This document shows, piece by piece, positions 36,120 to 47,804 of a stretch of 64,000 nucleotides of DNA (the stretch's first letter is position 1; each line of letters begins with the position of its first letter). Below the pieces are notes generated by a model. That model worked only from the letters and a program-made list of their open reading frames with translations. It was not told the origin of the DNA and searched no databases. Position numbers and translations under genes: made by a program. Origin of the DNA: Gossypium raimondii (Eukaryota; Streptophyta; Magnoliopsida; Malvales; Malvaceae); the NCBI RefSeq assembly GCF_025698545.1, contig NC_068570.1, positions 3,844,001-3,908,000 of the forward strand, read 5' to 3'.

Positions 36120-37030
36120 AATCATACAAAAGTGGCAGTACCCTACTCAATTCACTCTCAATGTTAATGATGTCCATCTATAAAATAAATACTTTAACTA
36201 AAAGTTAATAACAAAAAAAATAGAATATTATAATAAAAAAATTGAAATCTTACTTCTGATTTTTCACAAGTAATTGCCTTTTAGTTGTAATGACAGTAAA
36301 CATTAGAGCAATACTCAACTAATTCACCCATAGAAAACATCTTATGTAAGTAACCCTCAAACTGTTTCTGTTTCATTGCTTTACGCTTTAGGAGGTGATC
36401 CAGATTTACAATAAAACAAAACTTATATCCAAACTAGGGAAGCATCCAGTAAAAACTCGTGACTCATGTGTTTCTATCCATTTGGATATAGGTAAATAAG
36501 TCAACAAAAAATTTATGAAATTAATGAAATAAAACATTTGAATTATCAAACTTTAAAATAAATATATGAAAGATGCAATCAACTTACAAGATTTGAAAAT
36601 CGAGCTAAGTAAAAAAAGATAACAATTCAGACGCCATATTGAAATTCTTATAATTTAGAATAAAAGATCCAAATGACAAATTGATGATGTGGTTCATCAA
36701 ATATTTTAGCTCATCAATAACAAATCTCATTTGTCTGTTACATGCATCTAAATCGGGTAAAAATTTTACCCAAACATCACAATCAGTAATGAACATAAAC
36801 TTTCCCGAATATTGCGTATAAATGCTTTGATTAATTTTTTTGGCTCATATACAAGCAACATTCTGAATGATTTTACCAAAATCTTTAATAATATAACTGA
36901 ACCGTGTATGCTCACTTCGGTTTGAATAATTATTTTCCCATTTCTCCATCTTTTCTCTTAAATAAGTAAAACATTATTAGAACATTTTACGGCAAGCAAC
37001 AATTTATCTTGATAGTATGTAATCGTAATT
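36120..37030 (-). pseudogene. Unrecognised protein-like repeat, minus copy 2
   Basis: Here the second half is open (36605-36796, motif DACNRQMRFVIDELKYLMNH) and the first half is broken. 36120-36480 matches the reverse complement of 21130-21480, so the repeat unit extends well past the coding-like part. It may be intron or 3' sequence of a former multi-exon gene. Confidence 0.4.
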
Positions 37031-37039
37031 AGAAAGAAA

Positions 37040-37365
37040 AAGCAGAAGCATTAAACTTCTAAGAGCCGAGACCTTTTATATCATAATCAAATTATGATAA
37101 ACAATATCTCCAATTAATTGTTCCTCTTTTGGCCTCTATACAAAAATCAGATGATATATATACATATATATAATTATTGTTATTACAATAATTAAAATGA
37201 TTTAAAATTGAATACATATTTATTTTTCGATTTAAAATTTAAGAGATTATAAATAAAAATAAACATTAAATCAAAATATACATACATCGTAAGTTACATA
37301 TCACCTTGACTTTATTATTATTATTAGAACTATATAAAATTACCATCTACCACCTAAATCCCATC
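37040..37365. other. AT-rich spacer
   Basis: Low-complexity AT-rich DNA with TA and TTA runs; no gene or repeat boundary recognised. Confidence 0.4.
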
Positions 37366-37539
37366 CTCTTAAGTTACATATTTATTTTTATTAGAACTAT
37401 ACAGTAACTGTATTTGAATCAATGACTTAACAATAACTAACCAACTCAACCGTTTAATAGACTCGACTAATCTATTTAGCGAAGCATTAAGCACTGAACG
37501 AACTCGAAGCCGAAGAACATTAAACAAGTACATTGGAAG

Positions 37540-37870
37540 TATGGTGCATACATAACGAGCAAACCAGTGGGACGGCGACGGAGCCGACTGAAGGCTGAAG
37601 GCTGGAGCTGAGAAACTGACAGAGGAAGAGGGAGACCGACGGGCAGCGGCACTGGAGGTCACTGAGCGGGGTGGGGGATGTCTCTGTAAATGTGTGAATG
37701 GGTGGGTGGGGGAATTGAGGTTGCAGAACTTGCAGAACGAAGAGAAGCAAAAAGCACGATGTTGTACCTCAGATCTCACCGGAGTTGGTGAGCGGCACTT
37801 AAGGGGAAGGGGAAGGGGAAGGAGAAAGGGAATTAGGGGATTGGGGATTGGGGATTGGGGAGGGGAATAA
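37540..37870. other. GC-rich, G-run island
   Basis: A GC-rich patch in AT-rich surroundings. It ends in G-run tandem sequence (GGGGAA and GGGGATT units, 37800-37865) with the potential to form G-quadruplexes on the plus strand. A minus-strand open frame (37369-37779) crosses it but looks like chance low-complexity sequence (Ser/Pro-rich) with no recognisable domain. It could be a 5' leader or promoter of a lost gene. Confidence 0.35.
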
Positions 37871-37975
37871 GGCCTAAGGGGTATGTTAAAACTTTTAGGT
37901 TAAAATAATCGGCTAAAATTTTCTATTAATCCCTGTATTTTATGAAATTTTTGGATTCAGTCCCAATACTTTAAA

Positions 37976-38742
37976 GGGTAAACTATCAAAATAGTCACTT
38001 TTGTTTGTCTTAGGTTACATTTTAGTCACTTATGTTTGAAATGTTATGTTTTAGTCATTTTCGTTATCATGTTGTAACATTTTAATCACTAAACTATTAA
38101 CGATGTAACGGTAAACTAAGGTGTACGTTAAATTATCATTTTAAATGAAAATTTTAGGAGAAATACTACAATTGATCCTTATATTTTTTTCTCAATTTGA
38201 GCAATTTAATTTTTTTCTTTTATGTTTTTTAACTTTTCTTTTTTTTTTTCCGTTCTCTTTGACTCTCCCACTATTTTCCTCTTCTTCTTTTTCATTTCTT
38301 TTAACGTAGTTTTCCATATTTTCACTTGTTAAAACTAGTCCACAAGCTTGCCTTACTCAAAAAAAAATTTAAATTGTTAAAAAAATAAAAGTATAGGGAC
38401 TAGTTTTAACAAATGGAAAACATAGAAAAACTACGTTAAAAGAAATGGAAAAGGGAGGAAAATAGAAGAAGCAGAAGAGAATGAAAAATAAAGAAAAAAA
38501 AAGAAAGTTAAAAAAATAAAACAAAAAAATTAAATTGCTCAAAACAAAAAAATATGGGGATCGATTGCATAAATTAACCTAAAATTTTTGTTTGAAATGA
38601 TGATTTAACATGTCAAGTTAGCCTACAGTTACATCGTTAACGACAATTAACGGCTCAATGACTAAAATGTTACAACGCGATAATATAAGTGACTAAAATG
38701 TAACCTAAGGTAAACAAAAATGACTATTTTGGTAGTTTACCC
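37976..38742. mobile_element. Foldback MITE with 10-bp target duplication
   Basis: 767 bp starting GGGTAAACTATCAAAATAGT and ending ACTATTTTGGTAGTTTACCC. Almost the whole element is an inverted repeat folding around about 38350. It is flanked by a perfect direct repeat ATACTTTAAA (37966-37975 and 38743-38752). A 9-11 bp duplication fits the Mutator superfamily. No coding capacity, so it would depend on a transposase elsewhere. Confidence 0.9.
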
Positions 38743-38766
38743 ATACTTTAAATTAGATAGGACTTA

Positions 38767-38916
38767 GGGTGAGTTTGGATGGACGGTGCGTTTACCTGTG
38801 GTTAGTGTAAAAACAGCTGTGGCGATAAGATTAGACGCTGTAGCGATACTGTAGCGTGAGACAAAAAGTAAACTAAACGCACCGCACCGCACTCAATCGT
38901 CCATCCAAACCCACCC
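38767..38916. mobile_element. Tourist-like MITE (PIF/Harbinger type)
   Basis: 150 bp with inverted ends GGGTGAGTTTGGATGGACG and the matching CGTCCATCCAAACCCACCC (one internal base differs). It is flanked by TTA on both sides (38764-38766 and 38917-38919), the target preference of PIF/Harbinger. Inside is a second inverted motif around GCTGTAGCGATACTGTAGCG. No coding. Confidence 0.85.
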
Positions 38917-38987
38917 TTAGAGTGCTGGGTTGTCCCAAACAAATATGAGATGGAACAAAAAAAAATCAAGGATATGGTGGAGTTATA

Positions 38988-40041
38988 GGGCAAATGACCA
39001 AAAAAAGCCCTTTTTTTTTAATTTACCGAAATGGGCCGATTTTTTGATTATTTACCGGAATGGGCCATTTTCCGCGAAATCGCATCCACGTCAGCGCGAT
39101 GTCAGGGTACGCGCGAGGACATCGCGTCCACGTCAGCGCGATTTGCTTACGTGGACACAAATCGCGCCTACGAGGATGCGATTTGCTGACGTGGATGAAC
39201 AGTTTATGTTTTTAAGCTTGGAAAACTTTGAAAGTCCATAACTTTTCGCTCGGTTGTCCGATTGAGACGATTTTTTTTTGAATTCGAATAACTTTTCGAG
39301 ATCTACGCGCTGGCAAACAACCGAAGGCGGTTTGCTGCAATTTTCATCAAAAAAGATCATTTTTTGCCCCTAAAATTTGATTTTTTCGGTTTAAAATTAA
39401 ATTTTGAAACATTCAAATCATTATTTTCCTTACTTATTTGAAGTAAACACCGGATCTTTTTTACAGAATTGTCTTATATCATCCTGTTGTAGGTATAAGT
39501 CAGCTCATTCCACTTTTGAGAAGTTCCCTAAAATTTTCCATTTTATTCAATTTAGTCCCTAAAACCTAAATAGTCATATTTTCAAATCTAAGCTTCGTTT
39601 TTCAATTCAATTTCATCCTTCCATAACATTGAAATATTCTTAAATACAAAAATTTCATGCTAATTTTGAAATAATTACACTTTAGTCCCTATACTCGTAA
39701 CTAACAAATTATACTTTACAAATTAGTCCCTATTCATCTCTAAGCAGTTTGTCAACGCGTATATCTCGAAAAGTTATTCGAAATCAAAAAACAAAATTGT
39801 CTCAATCGTACAACCGAGCGAAAAGTTATGGCCTTTCAAAGTTTTCCAAGCTAAAAAACATAAACTGTTCATGCCACGTAAGCAAATCGCGCTGATGTGG
39901 ACGCGATTTCCTGGCACATACCCTGACATCGCGCTGACATGGCAACGATTTCGCGAAAATGGCCCATTCCGGTAAATAATTAAAAATGTGGCCCATTTCG
40001 GTAAATTTTGAAAAAAAAAGGCTTTTTTTGGTAAAATGGCC
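38988..40041. mobile_element. Non-autonomous MULE with long inverted repeats
   Basis: 1054 bp with terminal inverted repeats of about 320 bp (38988-39315 and 39740-40041), flanked by a perfect 9-bp target duplication GGAGTTATA (38979-38987 and 40042-40050). The arms contain repeated CG-rich words such as AAATCGCGCTGACGTGG, striking against the AT-rich background. The middle is AT-rich and non-coding; open frames on the arms are by-products of the repeat. Long TIR and 9-bp duplication identify a Mutator-type element. Confidence 0.92.
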
Positions 40042-40159
40042 GGAGTTATAACCGTTGCCATTTGCCAATAAGGGTGTAAAGAATTAACTAGTGACATCAC
40101 GAGCTTCACTTACCTTGTGCTTATTTTGCTTACACGTGAAATGAAAATTTAGATCAAGC

Positions 40160-40745
40160 AAAATTATACTTAATATCATATTTGGTATTTGCATTTAATT
40201 TTTTCTAATTTGTTATTAAAATTTTTTTAATTTGGTGTTTGATTTTTTTAATTTAGTACTTAAGTTTTTTTAGGTTCATTTCAGTACATATTCTTAATTT
40301 GGTACCTAAGCATTTTTTGTCCAATTTAATACTTATACAAATTATTCTAGAACACTAACTGTGTTAGTTTTTTATAAGGTGACAAAAATATCTAGTGTAT
40401 GAACATGCAGTAGAAGACATGAAATTTAATGACAATAATGGTTACATTTATTTGAAGTTTCCTTGTGTTCAAAATTTGCTTAATGAAAAGAAAATTGAAG
40501 AAAACAATAGTTTTAATAAATTCATTATGTTAAATTAAAATAAATTAAACTAAAAGTATTGAAACATTTAAAATACAAAATAAATTTCATGATATTGGAG
40601 TATTTGTATATATTTGATAATTTTGAGTACCAAATCTTAAAAAGAAAAAAACTTAAATACCAAATTAAAAATATCAAATTTTAATAACAAATTAGATAAA
40701 AGAAATTTAAATAACAAATTAAAAAATTTAATATCAGTACATGTT
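40160..40745. mobile_element. AT-rich foldback element
   Basis: 40165-40290 and 40630-40740 form an imperfect inverted repeat (CTAATTTGTTATTAAAATTT and its complement). The ends read TTAATATCA on both sides when inverted. No certain target duplication. Probably a decayed MITE. Confidence 0.55.
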
Positions 40746-40973
40746 GCATGATTGATTACACCTCTTTATACACTGAATCCATTTTCCGCATCTCCATTTT
40801 GTAGTCTTATATGACAGTTGTCTTCTTGACACTAAATCGCCCAACATAAATTATTATAATACAAAGACATAAAAGTATGGAGTGAAAAATGGGTGAAAGA
40901 CTTAATAGTTTTTTTGTTTGAGGGTTGAAAGACTTAAAAGTTAGTTTGATCGTACAGGCTACTGCAATTAACC

Positions 40974-40982
40974 TATATATAA
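40974..40982 (+). promoter_or_regulatory. TATA box of receptor copy 3 stub
   Basis: TATATATAA, 46 bp before the ATG at 41028, in the same block as in the other copies. The conserved upstream sequence starts abruptly near 40765. Confidence 0.55.
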
Positions 40983-41027
40983 CCTTCATATCATGGCTGT
41001 TACTTGCACGCAGAGCATTTGTTAATC

Positions 41028-41181
41028 ATGAAGAGTTTAACCTTGCTTGCTCCCTTACTCTTGTGTGGTACTTTACCATGTTCTTCTCTTAATGTTGCGT
41101 CTGATTCTGCAGCAGCAGCAGCATTGGCAATCCTCAAATGGAAAGCCAGCCTTCAAAGCCAAAACCATTCTGTTTTGCTTT
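41028..41181 (+). pseudogene. Receptor kinase copy 3, signal-peptide stub
   Basis: Matches the first 50 or so codons of the other copies ([13 protein letters not shown]..., then [20 protein letters not shown]) and loses all similarity after 41181, where unrelated AT-rich sequence follows. The frame runs on to a stop at 41324. It includes the signal peptide and part of the LRR N-cap but no LRR, membrane or kinase part. With its promoter intact it could make a tiny secreted peptide, but a dead fragment is more likely. Confidence 0.85.
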
Positions 41182-41820
41182 ACTTTGTTTACTTATTGTT
41201 CAAGGTTATCATAGTCCTTATCAATATTGGCATTTTTACGTGTGGTATCCATCACCGACAAAAGGACATCATTTTACTAAATCTTCACTTGCCTATAGGT
41301 AATGACCTCGCTCTGATATTTTAGGCAGAAACATTGTCATAGTCTACCAACTTCCTAAGTAGGAATTTAAGCCTTTGTTTAGATCAGGATATTTTATTTT
41401 CTTGTTGGAACAAAAACTAGAAGCAACTATTGGGGGTAAGGCAAGACAAAACTTGAGTTCTAGTTCTCTAAAGGTGCTAGGAGCCTCGTACCCATTTAAA
41501 ACAACAAATAGAGTAGACATTTTCACACAATGCAAATCCGATGCCTGATTCATCTACTCCATACCTTAGCATTACTCAAGTTTTATACAGGAAGTTCCAG
41601 GCTCACTATCAACTTCTTAGCGACAACAAGAGCAAACAAAATGCTACGACAAGCAGTATTGGCAGATGAAAAATCCGTCAATTTACAAGGATGGGAATAA
41701 TTAAGATGTGGTAGTGATGTGAAGGGGGCACTAACCTTCATTTAGAGCAAACCAAATGTCATGGCAAGCAGCATTGGCAAATGAATAATTATAATGTAGT
41801 AGTGATATAAAGGGGCTCTA
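41182..41820. other. Spacer between receptor stub and kelch gene
   Basis: No gene recognised. Its right part would be the 3' flank of the minus-strand kelch gene. Short similar phrases (AACCTTCATT... near 41730 and 41820) suggest a small local duplication. Confidence 0.4.
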
Positions 41821-41824
41821 ACCT

Positions 41825-42771
41825 TCATTCAGAAAAACCATATACTAGAAATATCTTCGGGATATGGAACAGTGATGGCAGATTGATGCTCTGCAGCTGC
41901 ATGAATCCCTCCTGCTCGTTGCACCAAATATTAAATCTTATGCACTCAAAACCCCTATGGAGATGGTTGACCCAACCCAAAATAAGCTTGCCATTGCCCA
42001 GACGATACAGAGCGCTACCCAGTGGTGGAGCCACTGGAAATTCTGATGACCATTTGACGGGCAAATGTTTCTTATCAAGCAAATTATACGCCTCCAAAGA
42101 ACATTTATAAATGAAAGTATACAGCACATCGTCCACGATTGCCGCTGAGTCAAACCAGTAACAAAATTTTTGTTCGAGGCAAACCCATGATTTACGATCA
42201 TAGTAATAAGCGTAAAGAGTATCACTGGCATCGCAGTGCACCAAAATCCGAGATCGGGAAGAATCTAGAACAGGAACACATACAACACGTATATCGATAG
42301 CTTCCGGAGGGGGCGACAATGGTTCCCAAATATCCCCACTTATATCGTAAACCTCGCCAAAAATTCAGAACCCATACATTCGAAGACGTAAATCTTTCCT
42401 TCAGCAGCAAGAACATGGGGAAAAGACCGAGGGAACAACATAGAAGTAGTTTTTCTCCACCCACGTTCAAGGTCCTTCAAATCTAATTGGAAAACATCGT
42501 TTACATCATCATAACCAAAAGGAGTAGCATCATTTTTGCGTATTCCCCCAATAACATAAACGTGGTTGCCACAGGAAACGGCAGTGGAACTTGAAGGAGC
42601 ATCAGGTGGCATCGCCTTAATAAAGACTTTATTGCTTTCCAGATCAATAAAGTGCAAACCGAGCGTTCTTTTACCATCGGTACCCGGCCGTTTCTGGACG
42701 AGGGCCCTGATCAGTTCATCTGGCTCTCGCCCATCAAAGTAACTGGAGGAATCACTAGTATCGCCGCTCAT
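41825..42771 (-). pseudogene. Kelch-repeat protein with one frameshift
   Basis: ATG at 42771. The first frame runs to 42340 with NHVYVIGG and KIYVFECMG motifs typical of kelch blades. The second frame (42319-41825 and a little upstream) continues with further blade-like segments (DTLYAYYYDRKSWVCLEQ, YRLGNGKLILGW). The two join by a single-base shift in a T-run near 42350-42360; correcting it would give about 315 residues. F-box/kelch relatives act as substrate adaptors of SCF ubiquitin ligases, but no F-box is visible here. It is either a recent pseudogene or a sequencing error in a homopolymer. No intron. Confidence 0.75.
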
Positions 42772-43082
42772 GGTTCACCCTCAGCTTCGCCTTTCCAGAT
42801 CCAAAATCGCTTTTAGTTTTAGGGTTTCTAGCTTGGGTTTTTTTTTTTTTTTTTAGTATGGTTTGGGTTTAGTAGTCATTGACAAAAAAGGATTTAAAGT
42901 AATAAATTTGTTGACAAGTTAGTAAACGGTTGATATATTTTTTTAAAATAGTAATTTGCTTGTCTCAGTTGTTAATTTCCAAAGTAGAGATATTGTCAAT
43001 ATGTGACTATTTGTATTTTAAAATTATTTATTAATTATGATTATTTTAGAATCAAAGCTGCTAATGGGGTAGTAATTGCTAC
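42772..43082. other. Upstream of kelch gene
   Basis: Contains a T-run (42838-42854) and AT-rich sequence; presumably the promoter side of the kelch gene. Nothing else recognised. Confidence 0.35.
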
Positions 43083-43117
43083 TAAGAAGAAATTGCCTTC
43101 GATCTTGGTTTATCTAT

Positions 43118-43363
43118 TCAGAAAATACAGTGTCTGACACAAGTGTTGAAGTTGTTTACAGTGCTGGGCAGGTAATAGCATTTTGGATCAAGTGTAACAT
43201 AAAATCTTTCTAAGCTCTGGATGAACTTGAGAAGAAAAAGTAAGGCATTGATTGGTTCTCTTTCCATTGAACAATCAATCCACCAAAGCTCTTTTAATTC
43301 GCTCAAATAACATTCAGGTCGCCTACTTGAGAAGACTAGAATGATTTCTTTTATAGAGACCAT
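43118..43363 (-). pseudogene. F-box/FBD-type protein fragment
   Basis: An 81-codon frame with ELKELWWIDCSMEREPINAL and SLERFYVTLDP, matching the style of the FBD/LRR C-terminal region of plant F-box proteins. No F-box or other LRR parts are found next to it. Probably a gene fragment carried with the duplicated block. Confidence 0.55.
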
Positions 43364-43439
43364 AACGATAACAAGAAGGGAAAGGGAGTCTCAGTCTCAA
43401 AGACGGTGAGTTATCTATATTCAAATGCCTATGCACAAC

Positions 43440-44400
43440 CATTTGTCTGTGCATTACTATTTAAATAAAAATACAGAGTTGAAAGTGAAAGAGCTTTCTT
43501 TACAAGGAGGTATTGTTAGAGATGATCAAGGAATATCGTCAGTCTTACATTGTTAGTTGTTTGCCAAACTTTCGCTTGATTTTAGATACACTATCATCTT
43601 TCAATCTCTGGGATAGCGTTTTTTTTAACCGCATCACTTCACTTCTTGTATGTGCTCATTTTTTTTAAGACATTGTCATGATGTGAGTTCTTTCTTTTTT
43701 ATGCTCGCCATTTGTCCCCTTAGAAATTTTCATTTTTAGTTCTGGTATCTTAGTTCTTGTTTTGGAACACTGAATTCATTGAAACACAATCAATTTTTGT
43801 TTCAATTATAGTTGGAACAGTGAGATATTCATTTGTACACATCTCCCACTTCAAGCCTCGTATGATATTTTATACTTGTTTAAGTTAGAGAAGAGTTGGT
43901 ATAAACTCTGAAATGCTATAGCTTGGGACCCAAAAGAGACAAAAGAGAAAAGCTTATTGCCTGCGTGAATGCCCAAATAGAGAGGGAGAGTCTATCATAC
44001 GTCAAGTATAAAAAGTACCAACAACCATTCACAAAGACTTAGATGCAAGTCAACAATGGTTTGAAAAATGGGTGAGAGACTTATGTTATTGCATTCTATT
44101 CATTTTTCCAGATCTTCTGTTTCAAGTCTCAAATGACAATTTTAACTCTGTAATAACAGAAAGGTTGATCTAAAATGCGATTGCTTTGGACCCAAAACAG
44201 AAATGAGCTTTTAGCCTGTGTGAATCAAAAGGGACAGTGTATCATACGTCAAGACTAAAAGGGGCAAAGGTCTCTTGACCTTGAATGGGGCTAACATAAA
44301 TTACTATAATACAAAGACTTCAACTTTGGAGTGAAAAATGGGTGAGACTTTTAATAGTTAGTTCCTATATAGAGGGAGATAAAAGCTTATTGCCTATGTG
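43440..44400 (+). other. Upstream region of receptor copy 4
   Basis: Related to 58790-59760, and in part to 5870-6240. It includes a distal, truncated duplicate of the promoter block (about 44295-44385: TACAAAGACTTCAACTTTGGAGTG through CCTATATA). No gene. Confidence 0.5.
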
Positions 44401-44593
44401 AATGTCCACATCTCCATTTTGTAGTCTTATATGACAGTTGTCTTCTTGACACTAAATCGGCCAACATAAATTATTATAATACAAAGACATAAAACTATGG
44501 AGTGAAAAATGGGTGAAAGACTTAATAGTTTTTTTATTTGAGGGTTGAAAGACTTAAAAGTTAGTTTGATCGTACAGGCTACTGCAATTAACC

Positions 44594-44602
44594 TATATAT
44601 AA
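44594..44602 (+). promoter_or_regulatory. TATA box of receptor copy 4
   Basis: TATATATAA, 46 bp before the ATG at 44648, after GATCGTACAGGCTACTGCA. Confidence 0.65.
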
Positions 44603-44647
44603 CCTTCATATCATAGCTGTTACTTGCATGCAGAGCATTTGTTACTC

Positions 44648-47600
44648 ATGAAGAGTTTAACCTTGCTTGCTCCCTTACTCTTGTGTGTTACTTTACTATT
44701 TTCTTCTCTTAATGTCGCTTCTGATTCTGCAGCAGAAGCATTGGCAATCCTCAAATGGAAAGCCAGCCTTCAAAGCCAAAACCATTCTGTTTTGCTTTCC
44801 TGGAATACTTCCAACGACCCATATACCAAAACAAGTCCTTGTGCTTGGTTTGGAATCCATTGCAATCATGCTGACAGTGTTACTAAGATTAACCTCACTG
44901 GCTATGGTGTAAAAGGTACGCTCCATTCATTTCCATTCTCGTCTTTGCCTAATCTTGCAGAGTTGGACCTTAGCATCAATGAACTTTATGGCATAATCCC
45001 ACATAATATCAGTCAGCTCTCCAAACTAACCTACCTCGATTTATCCTATAACCAGTTCTCTGGGCAAATACCACCTGAAATTAGCCACCTTCTACATCTT
45101 CAGACCCTTCACCTTGCTGGAAATCAGTTGAACGGCTCAATTCCTCAAGAACTTGGTCAGCTCAAATTTCTCACTGACCTTGCCTTGTGTAGCAACAAGC
45201 TAAATGGTTGCATTCCTGCTTCTCTTGGTAAACTAAGTCGACTTCTTTCCTTAATTCTCTTTGATAATTCCCTTTCTGGTCCCATTCCTCCAGAATTGGG
45301 AAACCTTAGGAATTTGGTTGAAGTTTACCTGGACACCAACCATCTAACTGGTCCAATCCCTTCCACGTTTGGAAACTTGAAAAAACTGACGGTGCTTCAG
45401 ATGTTTAACAATAGTCTTTCAGGTCCCATCCCCTCTGAGTTAGGGAATATGGAATCTCTTTCTGAAATAAGCCTTTATCACAACAATCTATCTGGCTTGA
45501 TCCCAACCTCATTTGGTGACTTGAGACATCTTACAGTTGCCCAACTTTATGAAAATCAACTCTCTGGGCCAATTCCTGAGGAGATAGGAAACTTGAATTC
45601 TCTTGTTGACCTGGAGTTGTGTGAAAACCAACTCAATGGCTCTATTCCTGCTTCACTTGGCAGTTTGAGCAACTTGGAAATTCTGTTCCTCCGAGACAAC
45701 CGACTCTCAGGTTCCATTCCTAATGAAATCGGAAACTTGATGAAGTTGATCGTGTTAGAACTAGACCACAACAATCTGACAGGAAATTTGCCGCAAGGCA
45801 TTTGCCGTGGTGGATCACTTGAATACTTCACAGCAGCTGACAACCAGCTTACCGGGCCAATCCCTCAAGGGTTGAAAAATTGCACTAGCTTGAAGAGAGT
45901 CTACCTTGAAAGAAACCGACTCAGAGGAAATATATCTGAAGATTTAGGCGTTTACCCAAACCTAAGATTCATTGAATTAAGTGACAACGAACTTTATGGT
46001 GAAGTGTCTTCCAATTGGGGATTGTGCAGGAGCTTACAGAGCCTATCTATTGCAAGGAACAATCTCAGTGGCACAATACCAGCTGAGATTGGAAACTCAC
46101 GTCAGATACACAGGCTTGATCTTTCTTCAAATCATTTAGTTGGGGAGATTCCAAAGAAAATTTCAAAGTTGACATCTTTGCTTTATCTTTTTTTGAATGG
46201 GAATCAACTTTCTGGTAGTGTACCCTTGGAACTAGGACTTATGTCCAAGCTTTTGTATCTAGATTTGTCTGCAAACCAATTGAGCAAGTCCATCCCTGAA
46301 ACTATAGGGAATCTGTCCAGGTCATTCTACTTGAATTTGAGCATCAATCGGTTTAGCCAAAGAATTCCAATTCAAGTAGGTAAGTTAACTAGGCTGGTTC
46401 ATCTAGATTTGAGTCATAACATGCTTTCAGGGGAGATTCCAGGGGAATTTCAAAGTTTGCAGAGCTTGGAGACACTAAACCTTTCTCACAATAATCTCTC
46501 TGGTGAAATACCAGCCTCTTTGGAGAAGCTCCGAGGCTTGTACACTGTTGACATTTCAAGTAATGAACTCCAGGGTCCCATTCCCAACTGCCAAGCATTT
46601 CTAAATGCTTCAGTACAAGAATTGGGACGGAACAAAGGATTATGTGGCAATGCTAGAGGCTTACCGCCTTGCACACCTTTTTCTAAGAAGGGTCACAAAA
46701 ACAACAAAACCTTTTTAGTAGTTATGTTCTTTCTTTTATCGGTTTCTTGTCTCTTGATTTCATCAATTGCTTTGTTGTTTGCCTTCAAGAGGAAGAAAGA
46801 TACAGATGAAGAAAGACAAAGCAATGCAAGTGATGAAATATTTTTCTCTGTAACTCCCTTTAATGGAAGAATATTGTATAAAGAGATCACTAGAACCACC
46901 AAAGAGTTTGATGCTAAATATTGCATTGGGAAGGGAGGATATGGAAACGTATACAAAGCAGAGCTGTCATCAGGAGATGTTGTAGCTGTGAAGAAATTCC
47001 ATCCGTTGCATACCGGTGAAATGGCAGATCAGAGACAGTTCCTAAATGAGGTAAGGGCATTAGTAGAAACAAGACACAGAAATATCGTGAAGTTCTACGG
47101 TTTTTGTTCCTCTGCAGGTCATTCCTTCTTAGTATACAAGTACCTTGAAAGGGGTAGCTTGGCTTCAGTTCTCAGTAAGAATGAAGAATCTAAGAAATTG
47201 GACTGGAACAAGAGGGTGAACATTGTCAAAGGTGTTGTTAATGCCCTCTCCTATTTGCACCATGACTGTTCACCGCCCATTGTTCATCGAGATATAACAA
47301 GCAACAACATTTTGCTTGATTTGGAGTATGAAGCTCACCTTTCAGACTTTGGCACTGCTAAGCTTCTCAATCCAGACTCATCCAATTGGAGTAATATTGC
47401 TGGAACATACGGATACATAGCACCAGGTGATTTTTCATTTTACTTCCATAGATGACATAGCATAGAGGATAATATTTGTTATCAACTATTATTTCTTTTT
47501 CTTTGCAGAGCTTTCCTACACCATGCAAGTTACTGAAAAATGTGATGTGTTTAGCTTTGGAGTGCTGGCATTGGAATTGATAGTTGGGGCATATCCGGGT

Positions 47601-47804
47601 GAATTTCTCTCTAATCTATCAATTTTAACAGCAGAAAGCATTCCACTAAACAATGTGTTAGATCAAAGTCTTTCGCCTCCACCACCAGAAGTTGTGAACA
47701 AACTCATATTCATCCTGAAGCTGGCTGTTTCATGTTTAAATATCAATCCAAAATCTAGGCCAACCATGCACACTGTTTCTCAGCTGGTGTTCGACCACAT
47801 CTAG
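44648..47804 (+). CDS. MIK2-like LRR receptor kinase, copy 4, intact
   Basis: Exons 44648-47426 and 47509-47804 with an 82-bp GT-AG intron; 1024 residues. The ATG is the first in frame, because the apparent upstream start is TTG. Signal peptide is about 1-26, LRRNT with CAWFGIHC, about 22 LRRs (about 80-620), a Cys cap, a membrane segment about 688-711, then the kinase: [11 protein letters not shown] (about 760), [13 protein letters not shown] (about 880), DFGTAK (about 900), and an APE split by the intron as in copy 2. It has one residue fewer in the juxtamembrane FKRKKD region than copy 2, and DFGTAK where copy 2 has DFGIAK. Likely a plasma-membrane receptor for peptide or damage signals; ligand not predictable. 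Confidence 0.93.

Noticed and set aside
37369-37779. 136-codon minus-strand frame over the GC-rich island
   Set aside because: Ser/Pro-rich low-complexity start, then unrelated AT-rich tail; no domain and no second copy to test it.
38930-40109. Several open frames on the MULE arms
   Set aside because: They are mirror images of the inverted repeat and have no transposase-like motif.
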